Positions 1-6,479 are shown, counted from the first letter of the stretch. The stretch: DNA of 7,496 nucleotides from an uncultured Clostridia bacterium (GCA_905235695.1 CAJOMW010000042.1:1-7496); one strand, 5' to 3'. Numbers and translations are program-made. The notes: a model not told the origin generated them from the letters alone.

Positions 1-26
1 TGCCATTCCCATGCTTGGGAAGGGCA
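1..26. repeat. Imperfect hairpin at left edge
   Basis: TGCC (1-4) and TTCCCA (6-11) pair with TGGGAA (16-21) and GGCA (23-26) around a 4-nt loop, with one A/G mismatch. No T-run follows on the plus strand, so it does not look like a plus-strand terminator. It may extend beyond the window edge. It is the first of several hairpins in the non-coding block 1-254. Confidence 0.5.
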
Positions 27-37
27 AAAATCTTTTG

Positions 38-63
38 GTACTTTTCTTTTTCAAGAAAAGTAC
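38..63. repeat. Perfect 11-bp palindromic hairpin
   Basis: GTACTTTTCTT (38-48) is the exact reverse complement of AAGAAAAGTAC (53-63), with a 4-nt TTTC loop. Flanking TTTT (33-36) and AAAA (66-69) could extend the stem past a small internal loop. The form is like the dispersed REP-type palindromes found between genes in many bacteria. Whether it recurs in this genome cannot be seen from one window. Confidence 0.65.
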
Positions 64-76
64 GTAAAACGTGTCC

Positions 77-253
77 CCAAAGTGCTGAAAGCACTTTGGA
101 TACTGCAACTTTGCCCAGCAGAGCAACAGAAAATGAGTATCAGAGGCTGCGCTTTCGCCGACTGCACCTGCGGCACTCAGCAGAGCAACAGAAAAAAGCG
201 CCTAAAGCGGCGCTTTTGATAGCCGCACCCTTGCCCGGCAGAGCAACAAAACA
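77..253. repeat. Three degenerate ~60-bp repeat units with hairpins
   Basis: Each unit begins with GCRCTTT (91-97, 149-155, 210-216) and ends 27-31 bp later with the identical 11-mer GCAGAGCAACA (118-128, 180-190, 238-248) followed by A-rich sequence. Units 1 and 3 also share the motif TTGCCC(A/G)GCAGAGCAACA. Unit 1 is preceded by a perfect hairpin, CCAAAGTGCT (77-86) with AGCACTTTGG (90-99). Unit 3 is preceded by AAAAGCGCC (194-202) with GGCGCTTTT (209-217). The hairpin sequences differ while the stem-loop form is kept. No coding gene is supported in 1-254. Role unknown: an intergenic repeat family or a remnant of a small mobile repeat is possible. Confidence 0.6.
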
Positions 254-257
254 GATA

Positions 258-290
258 AATAAAAAAAGAGAGGATCACACGATCCTCTCT
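258..290 (-). terminator. Rho-independent terminator of the GH109-like gene
   Basis: AGAGAGGATC (267-276) and GATCCTCTCT (281-290) form a perfect 10-bp stem with an ACAC loop. On the minus strand the stem is followed by a T-run (plus-strand A-run, about 260-267). It lies 16 bp past the stop codon of the minus-strand gene at 306, as expected for its terminator. No U-tract follows on the plus strand. Confidence 0.93.
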
Positions 291-305
291 TGCTTTTGCT
301 CTGAT

Positions 306-1496
306 TTATTTGGAAAGATGCTGGAAATCCGGAACTTCGACCGGCGCTCCGCCGTTCTTAATGGACATTTCGCTGAGCGGAGATATGCTCATCCAAGCCG
401 CCGCATCATATACGTCGAGAGGCATGGGCTTGCCGTCTCTTACACAGTTGAAGAACTCGGTGTATACAAGATAGTCTATGCCGTCGTGTCCGCCGACAAC
501 TCCGTCCTCAATATACTTCTTCCATATCGGATGCTCGTACTGCTCAAGAAATTCATCAGCATTGCCCCACTGGTTTTTCCAGCAGAAGTGCTGCTTGCGA
601 TGCTCTTCGTTGTTGTCAAACAAGAGCGAATCGTTGTCCTCGGTGTATACGGCTTTCGTTCCTCTTACCGTAAAGCCTCTCGAATACCATCTCGGAAGCG
701 TCGTGTCGAGCATGAGGTTTATCGTCTCGCCGCGTGCGCACTTGATTATCGTGGAAACTACATCGCCCTGCGGAAACACTCTGTTGACAAGCTCTTTGTC
801 ATCGGCCTTGTTCTGGAGTATAAATTCGTGAAGACCTGCCGCCTTGGAGGACATGGAAACAAGGCTTACAAAGCGGTTGCCGTTGTTTATGTCGAGTATC
901 TTTGCTATGGGGCCGAGCTCGTGAGTCGGATAGTTCTCGCGGTTTCTCGTGGAGTACTCCTCGAGTCTGTAATGGCGGTTTTCCTTGCCGAACGCTATCT
1001 CGTCGCGCAGGTCGTGCATATATCCGCCGTCGCAGTGAATTACCTCGCCGAATACGCCCTGCTTTACCATGTTGAGGATCATGAGCTCGCGTCTGCCGTA
1101 GCAGCAGTTTTCGAGGAACATGAACGGAGTCTTTGTCCTCTCATAAGTCTCTACAAGTGCAAAACACTCTTCGAGCGTGTTTGCTCCGCAGACCTCTATG
1201 CCTACCGGCATTCCCTTTTCCATACAGTAAAGGGACATCTCAACGTGGAGCTTCCACGGGGTTATTATGAGAACGCAGTCAGCCTTCTTGTCATCAATTA
1301 TTTCCTTGTAATTGAGTGTGGTGAAGGGCTTCTTTCCGCCTGCATCCTCAACCACTTTTCTTGCCGTTTCGACTCTGTCCTCGTAAACGTCGCATAATGC
1401 GGAAATCTCAATGTCCTTTACGTAAATCAGAAGCGCTTCCAGCAAGCTCAAGCCTCTGTGACCTAAACCGATAACTCCTACTCTTAATTTTTCCAT
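306..1496 (-). CDS. Gfo/Idh/MocA-fold protein, GH109-like (putative NAD-dependent glycosidase)
   Basis: This is a 396-residue protein with an N-terminal Rossmann fold: GVIGLGHRG at residues 7-15 starts almost at the initiator Met. There is no signal peptide, so it should be cytosolic. Beyond the general Gfo/Idh/MocA fold, blocks match what I know of glycoside hydrolase family 109: ITPWKLH (78-84), IEVCGA (100-105), ENCCYGRRELMILNM (129-143), NYPTHELGP (188-196, His192), LVSMSS (212-217), PRWYSR (268-273), YEHPIWKK (320-327), VGGHDG (334-339), and PLSEMSIKNG (373-382). GH109 enzymes use tightly bound NAD+ in a redox-type hydrolysis; the founding activity is alpha-N-acetylgalactosaminidase. The actual substrate here is inferred, and a plain sugar oxidoreductase remains possible. 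The AAGAAGG site at 1507-1513 lies 10 bp before ATG. It is transcribed divergently from the AraC-type regulator, its likely controller. Confidence 0.9.
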   Translation of the reverse strand: MEKLRVGVIGLGHRGLSLLEALLIYVKDIEISALCDVYEDRVETARKVVEDAGGKKPFTTLNYKEIIDDKKADCVLIITPWKLHVEMSLYCMEKGMPVGIEVCGANTLEECFALVETYERTKTPFMFLENCCYGRRELMILNMVKQGVFGEVIHCDGGYMHDLRDEIAFGKENRHYRLEEYSTRNRENYPTHELGPIAKILDINNGNRFVSLVSMSSKAAGLHEFILQNKADDKELVNRVFPQGDVVSTIIKCARGETINLMLDTTLPRWYSRGFTVRGTKAVYTEDNDSLLFDNNEEHRKQHFCWKNQWGNADEFLEQYEHPIWKKYIEDGVVGGHDGIDYLVYTEFFNCVRDGKPMPLDVYDAAAWMSISPLSEMSIKNGGAPVEVPDFQHLSK

Positions 1497-1520
1497 GGAA
1501 AATATACCTTCTTTTCTGAA

Positions 1521-1536
1521 AATTTCACAATTTCAC
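1521..1536. promoter_or_regulatory. Candidate operator: tandem AATTTCAC direct repeat
   Basis: AATTTCAC occurs twice back to back (1521-1528 and 1529-1536), directly abutting the plus-strand -35 at 1537. The first copy also lies in the palindrome TGAAAATTTCA (1517-1527). AraC-family proteins often bind direct repeats next to a -35 element. The site also falls in the leader of the minus-strand gene. A role in auto-regulation or repression of the divergent gene is inferred. Confidence 0.4.
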
Positions 1537-1565
1537 TTTACAAACTGTTTATCGTGTGCTATTAT
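1537..1565 (+). promoter_or_regulatory. Promoter for the AraC-type regulator and downstream cluster
   Basis: TTTACA (1537-1542), a 17-bp spacer, and TATTAT (1560-1565) fit a housekeeping promoter with a start near 1572. That is about 50 nt before the regulator ATG at 1621. Its -10 overlaps the -10 of the opposing promoter by 2 bp (1564-1565), so both cannot be occupied at once. Confidence 0.6.
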
Positions 1566-1592
1566 TATATCAGACGATATTTGTATATTCAA
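1564..1592 (-). promoter_or_regulatory. Sigma-70-type promoter for the GH109-like gene
   Basis: On the minus strand, TTGAAT (plus 1587-1592) is followed after exactly 17 bp by a consensus TATAAT (plus 1564-1569). The predicted start near 1557 gives a leader of about 60 nt before the ATG at 1496. This is the best promoter match in the window. It is predicted from sequence only. Confidence 0.75.
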
Positions 1593-1619
1593 TAGAAAAA
1601 AGGAAAATTTTTATACAAA
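1580..1619. repeat. 8-bp inverted repeat flanking the minus-strand -35
   Basis: TTTGTATA (1580-1587) is the reverse complement of TATACAAA (1612-1619), separated by 24 bp. The arms flank the upstream edge of the GH109-like promoter, where an activator would bind. The region is AT-rich, so chance is a real alternative. Nearby is a smaller dyad, ATATC (1567-1571) with GATAT (1576-1580). Confidence 0.3.
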
Positions 1620-1620
1620 A

Positions 1621-2484
1621 ATGGCTAAAATTTATACTGTAGACCTGCCTTTGGTCAGAAAAAACACAAAATTGATAGAAATAACCGGCATTTACTCAAT
1701 GTTCGAGGCGCACAAAAAACCTGAGTTTTACTTTCAGGGCGAGTGCCATTCCGCATGGGAAATGGTCTATATAATGGAAGGCTTTGTCGGAGTTTCGGCA
1801 GACGACAAGGTGTACTCGCTCACAAAAGGCGACGTCATATTCCACAAGCCCATGGAATTTCACAAGATATGGTCGGAAAATAACAGCGATCCGAAAATAT
1901 TCATCTTTTCCTTCGACCTCGAGGGGACGCTCGCCTATAAGCTGAGGAACGGCGTTTACCGCCTCCGGGGCGAGTCGTCGTCGGCGATAAAAAGAGCTCT
2001 CTCCGCACTGGAAAAGGAGCGCCCTTTTCCGGAGAACACCTACGAAGAAATACATTATATCCACCGCAAAGACGAGGTCAGCCCGTTTACCTTGCAGGTC
2101 GCCATAAACAACCTCGAGCTGCTGCTGCTGAACCTTGCCGGAAGCGACGACGGAAGGGTGCCGGAAAAGAGCAGTGATAACGTATACCTGTATACAAAAA
2201 TAGTGGGCATCCTCGAAAAGAACGCCTACGGCAGCATAACCATTGAAGAAGTGGCGCGCGAGTGCATGGTGAGCAGTGCTACGGTAAAGAACTGCTTTGC
2301 GGAGTACGCAGGGTGCGGAGTTCACAAGTATTTTCTCAAGATAAAGATACGCATAGCGATAGAGCTTCTAAGACAGGGAAAGTCGGTAAGCGAAGTGAGC
2401 GAGATGCTGCAGTTCGGAAACCCGAACTATTTCAGCTACGTCTTCAAGCGAGAGACCGGCAGATGTGCGAGCGAGTACAGATAA
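1621..2484 (+). CDS. AraC-family transcriptional regulator with cupin N-terminal domain
   Basis: This 287-residue protein has a cupin-type sensing half, about residues 35-100. Its core CHSAWEMVYIMEG (42-54) and YSLTKGDVIFHKPMEFH (65-81) are typical of sugar-responsive AraC proteins. The C-terminal DNA-binding half spans about 188-287. Helix-turn-helix 1 lies near 207-228 (ITIEEVARECMVSSATVK). The second lies near 255-279 and ends in FGNPNYFSYVFKRETGRCASEYR-like AraC signature sequence. The chosen ATG at 1621 gives normal family length and lies downstream of a good promoter. An upstream ATG at 1495 would add 42 residues encoded by the promoter region and is rejected. The ribosome site is weak: AGGA at 1601-1604 is 16 bp away. 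It is divergent from the GH109-like gene and only 16 bp before the U32 gene, so co-transcription is likely. The effector is unknown, perhaps an amino sugar. Confidence 0.92.
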   Translation: MAKIYTVDLPLVRKNTKLIEITGIYSMFEAHKKPEFYFQGECHSAWEMVYIMEGFVGVSADDKVYSLTKGDVIFHKPMEFHKIWSENNSDPKIFIFSFDLEGTLAYKLRNGVYRLRGESSSAIKRALSALEKERPFPENTYEEIHYIHRKDEVSPFTLQVAINNLELLLLNLAGSDDGRVPEKSSDNVYLYTKIVGILEKNAYGSITIEEVARECMVSSATVKNCFAEYAGCGVHKYFLKIKIRIAIELLRQGKSVSEVSEMLQFGNPNYFSYVFKRETGRCASEYR

Positions 2485-2501
2485 AGAGGAGGATGGCACG
2501 T
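2485..2501 (+). promoter_or_regulatory. Strong ribosome binding site deciding the TTG start
   Basis: AGAGGAGG at 2485-2492 begins immediately after the regulator stop codon (2482-2484). An ATG at 2493 reads only three codons before a stop (ATG GCA CGT TGA), so it is not a gene start. The TTG at 2501 is 8 bp from the site and is in frame with the U32 protein. Confidence 0.8.
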
Positions 2502-4555
2502 TGAACACAAGGCCAAAAATACTTTCGCCTGCCGGCTCGTACGAGGCGCTGGAGGCGGCGGTACTTGCCGGGGCGGACGAGGTATATTTCGGTTACGGCT
2601 CATTCAATGCCCGTCAGAACGCCAAAAACTTCACCGAGGAAGAGGCGCACAGGGCTTTTGAGGTATGCCGCCTGCACAAGGTCAGCACAAACGTAACGCT
2701 GAACACCCTTGTGACCGACCGGGAGATGAAGGACGCCTGCCGCATAGCCTACGATGCGCTCTGCCACGGAGCGGACGCCTTTATAGTGCAGGACATGGGG
2801 CTTGCCTCGGCGCTCAAGAAGCTGTTTCCCGAGATAGTTCTTCATGCGAGCACGCAGTGCGCCTGTCACAGCAGGAGCGGTGCGGTACAGCTTGCAAAAG
2901 CGGGCTTTGACCGCATAGTCCTTGCGAGGGAAATGGGCAGGGAGGATATAGAAAGCGTTGTAAAGACAGGTATCGAGACAGAGATATTCGTACACGGTGC
3001 ACTTTGCGTCTGCCATTCGGGAATGTGCCTCATGAGCTCGGTGATAGGCAAGCGGAGCGGCAACCGCGGACTTTGCGCACAGCCGTGCAGACTGCCCTAT
3101 GAGATATCCGGCAAGGGAAAGGCGCGCGACAAATATCCGCTCAGCCTTAAGGATCTGAGCCTTGCGTACCACGTGAAGGAGCTGTCGGAGATGGGCGTGA
3201 CCTCCCTCAAAATAGAGGGAAGAATGAAGTCGCCTGAATACGTGTCGGGCGTTACGGGTATATGGAAGAGGATAGTCGAAGAAAACAGAAATGCGACGGA
3301 CGAGGAGTACGGCGAGCTCGTGAGCCTCTTTTCGAGAAGCGGCTTTACCGACGGATATTTTACGGGGGAATACAGAGAGAACAACTCCGGTATGTACGGC
3401 GTGCGCACCGAAAAAGACAAGCTCGAAACAAAGCTGAAAGAGGATTCGGAGGAAAAGACGCTTCTTGCTTTGCCGCGCTTGCCGATAGAAGTCGAGTGCG
3501 GCGTCTCACAGGGCAAGGCGCCGGTCCTCACACTGAGCTGCGGCGGCGTCTCGGAGACTGTCGAAGCGGATTTTATTGCGGAACAGGCAAAGTCAAAGCC
3601 CATGACGAGGGAGGATATAGAAAACTCGCTTGCAAAATTCGGCGGCACGGACTTTGAGTGTACCGGTATACATGTTGACCTTGAGGGCGACGTCTTTTTG
3701 CCGAAGTCGCTTCTCAACTCGCTGAGGCGGAGAGCGGCTGAGCGGCTGAGGGAAAGGCTGCTGTGCATCAGAGTGCCGGAGGAGCCGGACTACTCCGTGC
3801 TTGACGGGGTGTTCGGGCGCAGAGAGAAAAAGTGCGCCGAGCCGACGTACCGCATATATGCGAGGACGGAGGAAGAGTACCGCGAAAAGAAAAAGCGGTT
3901 CAAGGACGAAGAGATAGAGAGCGTGTGCCTTTCTCTCGAGCTTTTCAGAGACGGAGAGCCGGATATCGTAAAGGAGATAGCGGCAAGCGGCGTTCGATAC
4001 GGCGTAAAGCTGCCGAGGGTGATCTTCACGGAGGAAGAGGACTTTGCGTTCGGACTGCTGACAACGGCAAAGGAGAGCGGTGCGGTATACGGAGAGGCCG
4101 GAAACATCGGACACATAGAGCTTATAAGGCGTGCGGGGCTTGAGGTTTACGGCGGTGCAGGGCTGAACGTCTTCAATTCGCAAGCGGCGAGGTTTTTTGA
4201 GGATATCGGTCTGAGATCCGTGACGTATTCGCCGGAGCTGTCCGCCGCACAGATGAGGGATATGGCAGGAACGGACGGAATGAGCGTTGCCGTTGCGGCA
4301 AGCGGAAGGCTTGAGATAATGGTTCTGGAGAGCTGCATTATTGCGGCAAATTCTCACTGCCGCCGGGAAAAGTGCGGATGCAGCGAGACGATAGTCGACC
4401 GTGTCGGGGCGGTTTTTCCGATTGTCGGGGAGAGGCGCATGACATTTCTCGGCTATCCGTGCAGGAATATCATTCTGAACAGCGTCGGGATCGGGCTTCT
4501 CGGAAAGCCGGACGAGGTTAGAAAGACGGGCGCAGATGTGCTGTGCATACTGTAA
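2501..4555 (+). CDS. U32 family protein with DUF3656, RlhA-like (putative RNA hydroxylation)
   Basis: The protein is 684 residues from a TTG start. TTG at 2501 is preferred because AGAGGAGG (2485-2492) lies 8 bp upstream. An in-frame GTG at 2465 lies inside the previous gene and has no site. The N-terminal TIM-barrel opens with PKILSPAGSYEAL and carries the U32 signature HGALCVCHSGMC (residues 165-176), then NRGLCAQPCRLPY (188-200) and SLKIEGRMKSPEYV (235-248). Conserved Cys169, Cys176 and Cys192/196 are candidates for an Fe-S site. A DUF3656-like middle region spans about 328-418 (LTLSCGGVSET, FLPKSLLNSLRRRA). The C-terminal half looks like a second barrel with a Cys cluster (612, 620, 625, 627). 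U32 proteins were first called peptidases, but RlhA and TrhP are linked to hydroxylation of 23S rRNA and tRNA. The downstream dusB supports an RNA role. The exact target is unknown. Confidence 0.93.
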   Translation: MNTRPKILSPAGSYEALEAAVLAGADEVYFGYGSFNARQNAKNFTEEEAHRAFEVCRLHKVSTNVTLNTLVTDREMKDACRIAYDALCHGADAFIVQDMGLASALKKLFPEIVLHASTQCACHSRSGAVQLAKAGFDRIVLAREMGREDIESVVKTGIETEIFVHGALCVCHSGMCLMSSVIGKRSGNRGLCAQPCRLPYEISGKGKARDKYPLSLKDLSLAYHVKELSEMGVTSLKIEGRMKSPEYVSGVTGIWKRIVEENRNATDEEYGELVSLFSRSGFTDGYFTGEYRENNSGMYGVRTEKDKLETKLKEDSEEKTLLALPRLPIEVECGVSQGKAPVLTLSCGGVSETVEADFIAEQAKSKPMTREDIENSLAKFGGTDFECTGIHVDLEGDVFLPKSLLNSLRRRAAERLRERLLCIRVPEEPDYSVLDGVFGRREKKCAEPTYRIYARTEEEYREKKKRFKDEEIESVCLSLELFRDGEPDIVKEIAASGVRYGVKLPRVIFTEEEDFAFGLLTTAKESGAVYGEAGNIGHIELIRRAGLEVYGGAGLNVFNSQAARFFEDIGLRSVTYSPELSAAQMRDMAGTDGMSVAVAASGRLEIMVLESCIIAANSHCRREKCGCSETIVDRVGAVFPIVGERRMTFLGYPCRNIILNSVGIGLLGKPDEVRKTGADVLCIL

Positions 4556-4560
4556 GACTA

Positions 4561-4586
4561 AAAACCTTAGAGAGGGATAAGCTTTT
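4561..4586 (+). promoter_or_regulatory. Imperfect hairpin with the dusB Shine-Dalgarno in its loop
   Basis: AAAACCTTA (4561-4569) pairs with TAAGCTTTT (4578-4586) except for one C/C mismatch. The 8-nt loop is GAGAGGGA, the only purine-rich ribosome site before dusB. The site ends about 18 bp from the ATG at 4595, longer than usual. The structure could tune translation; this is inference. No clear promoter is seen in the 39-bp gap. Confidence 0.35.
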
Positions 4587-4594
4587 AAACGTAT

Positions 4595-5572
4595 ATGAAG
4601 ATCGGAAGTATAGATTTCGGGCGCGGAGTGTTCCTCGCACCTATGGCAGGCATAACCGACGAGCCGTTCCGTGCTCTCTGCAAGAGGTACGGAGCCGACG
4701 GAGTATGCACCGAGATGATATCGTCAAGGGCGCTTTGCTACGACGACTCAAAGACCAAGCTCCTTGCAAAAATATCCGAAAAAGAGCGTCCGTGCGCCTT
4801 GCAGATTTTCGGAAACGATCCGGAGATAATGGCGAGAGCCGCCGTAATAGCTTTGCAGTTCGAGCCTGACGTAATAGACATAAACATGGGCTGTCCGGCT
4901 CCGAAGATCGCCGGAAACGGCGATGGGTGTGCGCTTATGAAGGATGTGCGCCTTGTGTATGACATAGTGCGCGAGGTAAAGGCGGCGACGGCGGACAGCG
5001 GCGTTTTGCTCACCGTCAAGATGCGAAGCGGGTTCAGCGCCGCAGGCAAAAATGCGGTCGAGGTGGCGGAGAATTGCGAAAAGGCAGGCGCCGATGCTGT
5101 AACGGTGCACGGAAGGACGAGGGATCAGATGTACTCTCCCCCGGTGGATCTTGATATAATACGCGACGTGAAGAAGAGCGTGGGAATACCCGTAATTGGC
5201 AACGGAGACGTGACGGACGGCGAGAGCGCAAAGCGCATGATGGAGTACACCGGCTGTGACGGAGTCATGGTCGGGAGGGGAGCGCTGGGAAATCCGTATA
5301 TTTTCAGCGAGATAAAATGTGCCCTTGAGGGAAAGCAATACGAGAGGCCCTCAAGAGAGCAGATAGCTTCGGACATAACGGGACATATAACAGCTCTCGT
5401 TGAGTACAAAGGCGAATACACCGGCTCTCGGGAGGCGAGAAAGCACGTGGCGTGGTATATAAAGGGACTGAAGGGTGCGGCGGCATACAGGGATGCGGTA
5501 AACAAGGCGGAGAGCCTGAAAGAGGTGCTGGAGGTCGTGAATGCGGCGTTCTTCGGCGAAGAAAACGGTTGA
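4595..5572 (+). CDS. dusB: tRNA-dihydrouridine synthase, DusB type
   Basis: This 325-residue protein is a full-length match to the Dus family. These FMN enzymes use NADPH to reduce uridine to dihydrouridine in the tRNA D-loop region. The FMN-binding TIM barrel opens with VFLAPMAGITDEPFRALC (12-29). The catalytic Cys is Cys100 in DINMGCPAPKI (95-105). Others are TVKMRSGF (140-147), VHGRTRDQMY (171-180), IGNGDV (201-206), and GRGALGNPYIF (227-237). The C-terminal helical RNA-binding domain includes ARKHVAWYIKGLKGA (281-295). The ATG at 4595 is the first start after an in-frame stop at 4586-4588. It follows the U32 gene by 39 bp and precedes the membrane gene by 14 bp, consistent with one operon. 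All expected motifs are intact. The exact tRNA position modified is not visible. Confidence 0.97.
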   Translation: MKIGSIDFGRGVFLAPMAGITDEPFRALCKRYGADGVCTEMISSRALCYDDSKTKLLAKISEKERPCALQIFGNDPEIMARAAVIALQFEPDVIDINMGCPAPKIAGNGDGCALMKDVRLVYDIVREVKAATADSGVLLTVKMRSGFSAAGKNAVEVAENCEKAGADAVTVHGRTRDQMYSPPVDLDIIRDVKKSVGIPVIGNGDVTDGESAKRMMEYTGCDGVMVGRGALGNPYIFSEIKCALEGKQYERPSREQIASDITGHITALVEYKGEYTGSREARKHVAWYIKGLKGAAAYRDAVNKAESLKEVLEVVNAAFFGEENG

Positions 5573-5586
5573 TTTGAGGCGGAGAT

Positions 5587-6384
5587 ATGTTAAAAGGCGT
5601 ATTATCCATGATATTTATATTTTTTATCGGAAGCGTGTTCGGCTGGGTTCTGGAGCTCCTGTTCCGCCGTTTTCACTCGCCCGAAAAGAAGTGGATAAAT
5701 CCGGGGTTTCTGATGGGTCCGTGTCTGCCGATATACGGCTTCGGGCTGTGTACGCTTTACCTTCTTGCCGGGCTTGAAAAGTATATAAAGGCCGACAGCG
5801 GCGCTGTTGTAAAAATAATTCTTTTTGCGGTAATGGCTCTGAGCATGACGCTTATAGAGTATATCGCCGGACTTATATTCGTAAAGGGACTCAAGACCAA
5901 GCTCTGGGACTACTCCGACAGGAAGTTCAATCTGCAGGGCATTATCTGCCTTGAGTTTTCAATAATATGGGCGCTTCTCAGCGTGATCTATTACTTCTTC
6001 ATTCACGGTCATCTCGAAAGGCTGGTGAGATGGTACGGCAAAAATCCGCAGGCATCGTTTTTCATAGGAATATTCTTCGGAATATTTGCCGTGGACGTGG
6101 TATCCTCGTTCAAGATAGTTGCAAGGATAAAGCAATTTGCCGACGAAAACGGAGTTCTTGTGCGCTATGAGGAGCTTAAAGCCGCAATTCATCGCACTGC
6201 CGTCGAGCAGAAGAAAAAATACCGTTTTCTCCGCCCGTTTGGCGGCGACGAGGCGCTCAGGGAACACCTCACAAAGTATCTTGAGCATATAAAGGAGCGC
6301 GGACAGGAGATAGACAGAAAATACAAAAGCATCACGACCAAAAGCAGCTCCGGCGAGAAAAAAGGGAGCGGCGGCAACAAGTGA
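5587..6384 (+). CDS. PF06541-type membrane protein (putative ABC-transporter type IV), function unknown
   Basis: This 265-residue integral membrane protein has about five hydrophobic helices, near residues 5-26, 44-62, 75-100, 117-139 and 155-176. A charged cytosolic tail of about 85 residues follows and is probably helical. Family hallmarks are FGWVLELLF (18-26), INPGFLMGPCLPIYGFG (37-53), IEYIAG (90-95), and LWDYSDRKFNLQGIICLEF (106-124). These match the family often labelled putative ABC-transporter type IV or CmpB-like. No ATP-binding partner is encoded nearby, so transport is unproven. The start at 5587 has GGAG/GAGGC just upstream (5575-5584). An ATG at 5608 is a possible alternative. 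It is the last gene of the rightward cluster, 14 bp after dusB. Confidence 0.85.
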   Translation: MLKGVLSMIFIFFIGSVFGWVLELLFRRFHSPEKKWINPGFLMGPCLPIYGFGLCTLYLLAGLEKYIKADSGAVVKIILFAVMALSMTLIEYIAGLIFVKGLKTKLWDYSDRKFNLQGIICLEFSIIWALLSVIYYFFIHGHLERLVRWYGKNPQASFFIGIFFGIFAVDVVSSFKIVARIKQFADENGVLVRYEELKAAIHRTAVEQKKKYRFLRPFGGDEALREHLTKYLEHIKERGQEIDRKYKSITTKSSSGEKKGSGGNK

Positions 6385-6411
6385 CGCAGCAAAATCACTT
6401 TTTTGGACAAC

Positions 6412-6455
6412 AAAAAAGAGCGGCATAGTTTAAGCTATACTGCTCTTTTATTTTT
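6412..6455. terminator. Bidirectional terminator between convergent genes
   Basis: Stem 6414-6428 pairs with 6435-6449 around a TTTAAG loop: the outer 8 bp AAAAGAGC/GCTCTTTT are perfect, and the inner part has one G-T wobble and one C-A mismatch. On the plus strand it is followed by TTTTATTTTT. On the minus strand the A-run at 6412-6417 serves as T-tract. It lies between the stop of the membrane gene (6384) and that of the phosphoesterase (6480). A weaker stem, AAGTGA (6379-6384) with TCACTT (6395-6400) plus T-run, precedes it. Confidence 0.88.
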
Positions 6456-6479
6456 ATCGGGACTTAACGAAAAGCGCCT

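Noticed and set aside
77..253. CRISPR array
   Set aside because: The repeated core is short and degenerate, there are only three copies, the intervening sequence itself is partly repeated, and no cas gene is present.
15..1397. A 460-codon open frame on the plus strand, opposite the GH109-like gene
   Set aside because: Its translation has no recognisable domain, and its first part crosses hairpins and repeats. The minus strand encodes an intact family protein with promoter, ribosome site and terminator, so this is an antisense shadow.
1495..1620. Upstream ATG at 1495 as start of the AraC regulator
   Set aside because: It would translate the promoter region and overlap the divergent start codon in the palindrome CCATGG. 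The added 42 residues are not part of the cupin domain, and the predicted transcript starts after this ATG.
2465..2500. GTG at 2465 as start of the U32 gene
   Set aside because: It lies inside the regulator gene without a ribosome site, and adds residues before the conserved PKILSPAG start. TTG at 2501 has an excellent site.
2501..4555. U32 gene as a secreted collagenase-like peptidase or virulence factor
   Set aside because: There is no signal peptide. The DUF3656 region and the dusB neighbour favour the RlhA-like RNA-modification role over the old peptidase label.
2600..5338. Several open frames of 100-254 codons on the minus strand under the U32 and dusB genes
   Set aside because: All lie opposite genes with clear family motifs, have no recognisable domains, and are expected from codon bias in this base composition.
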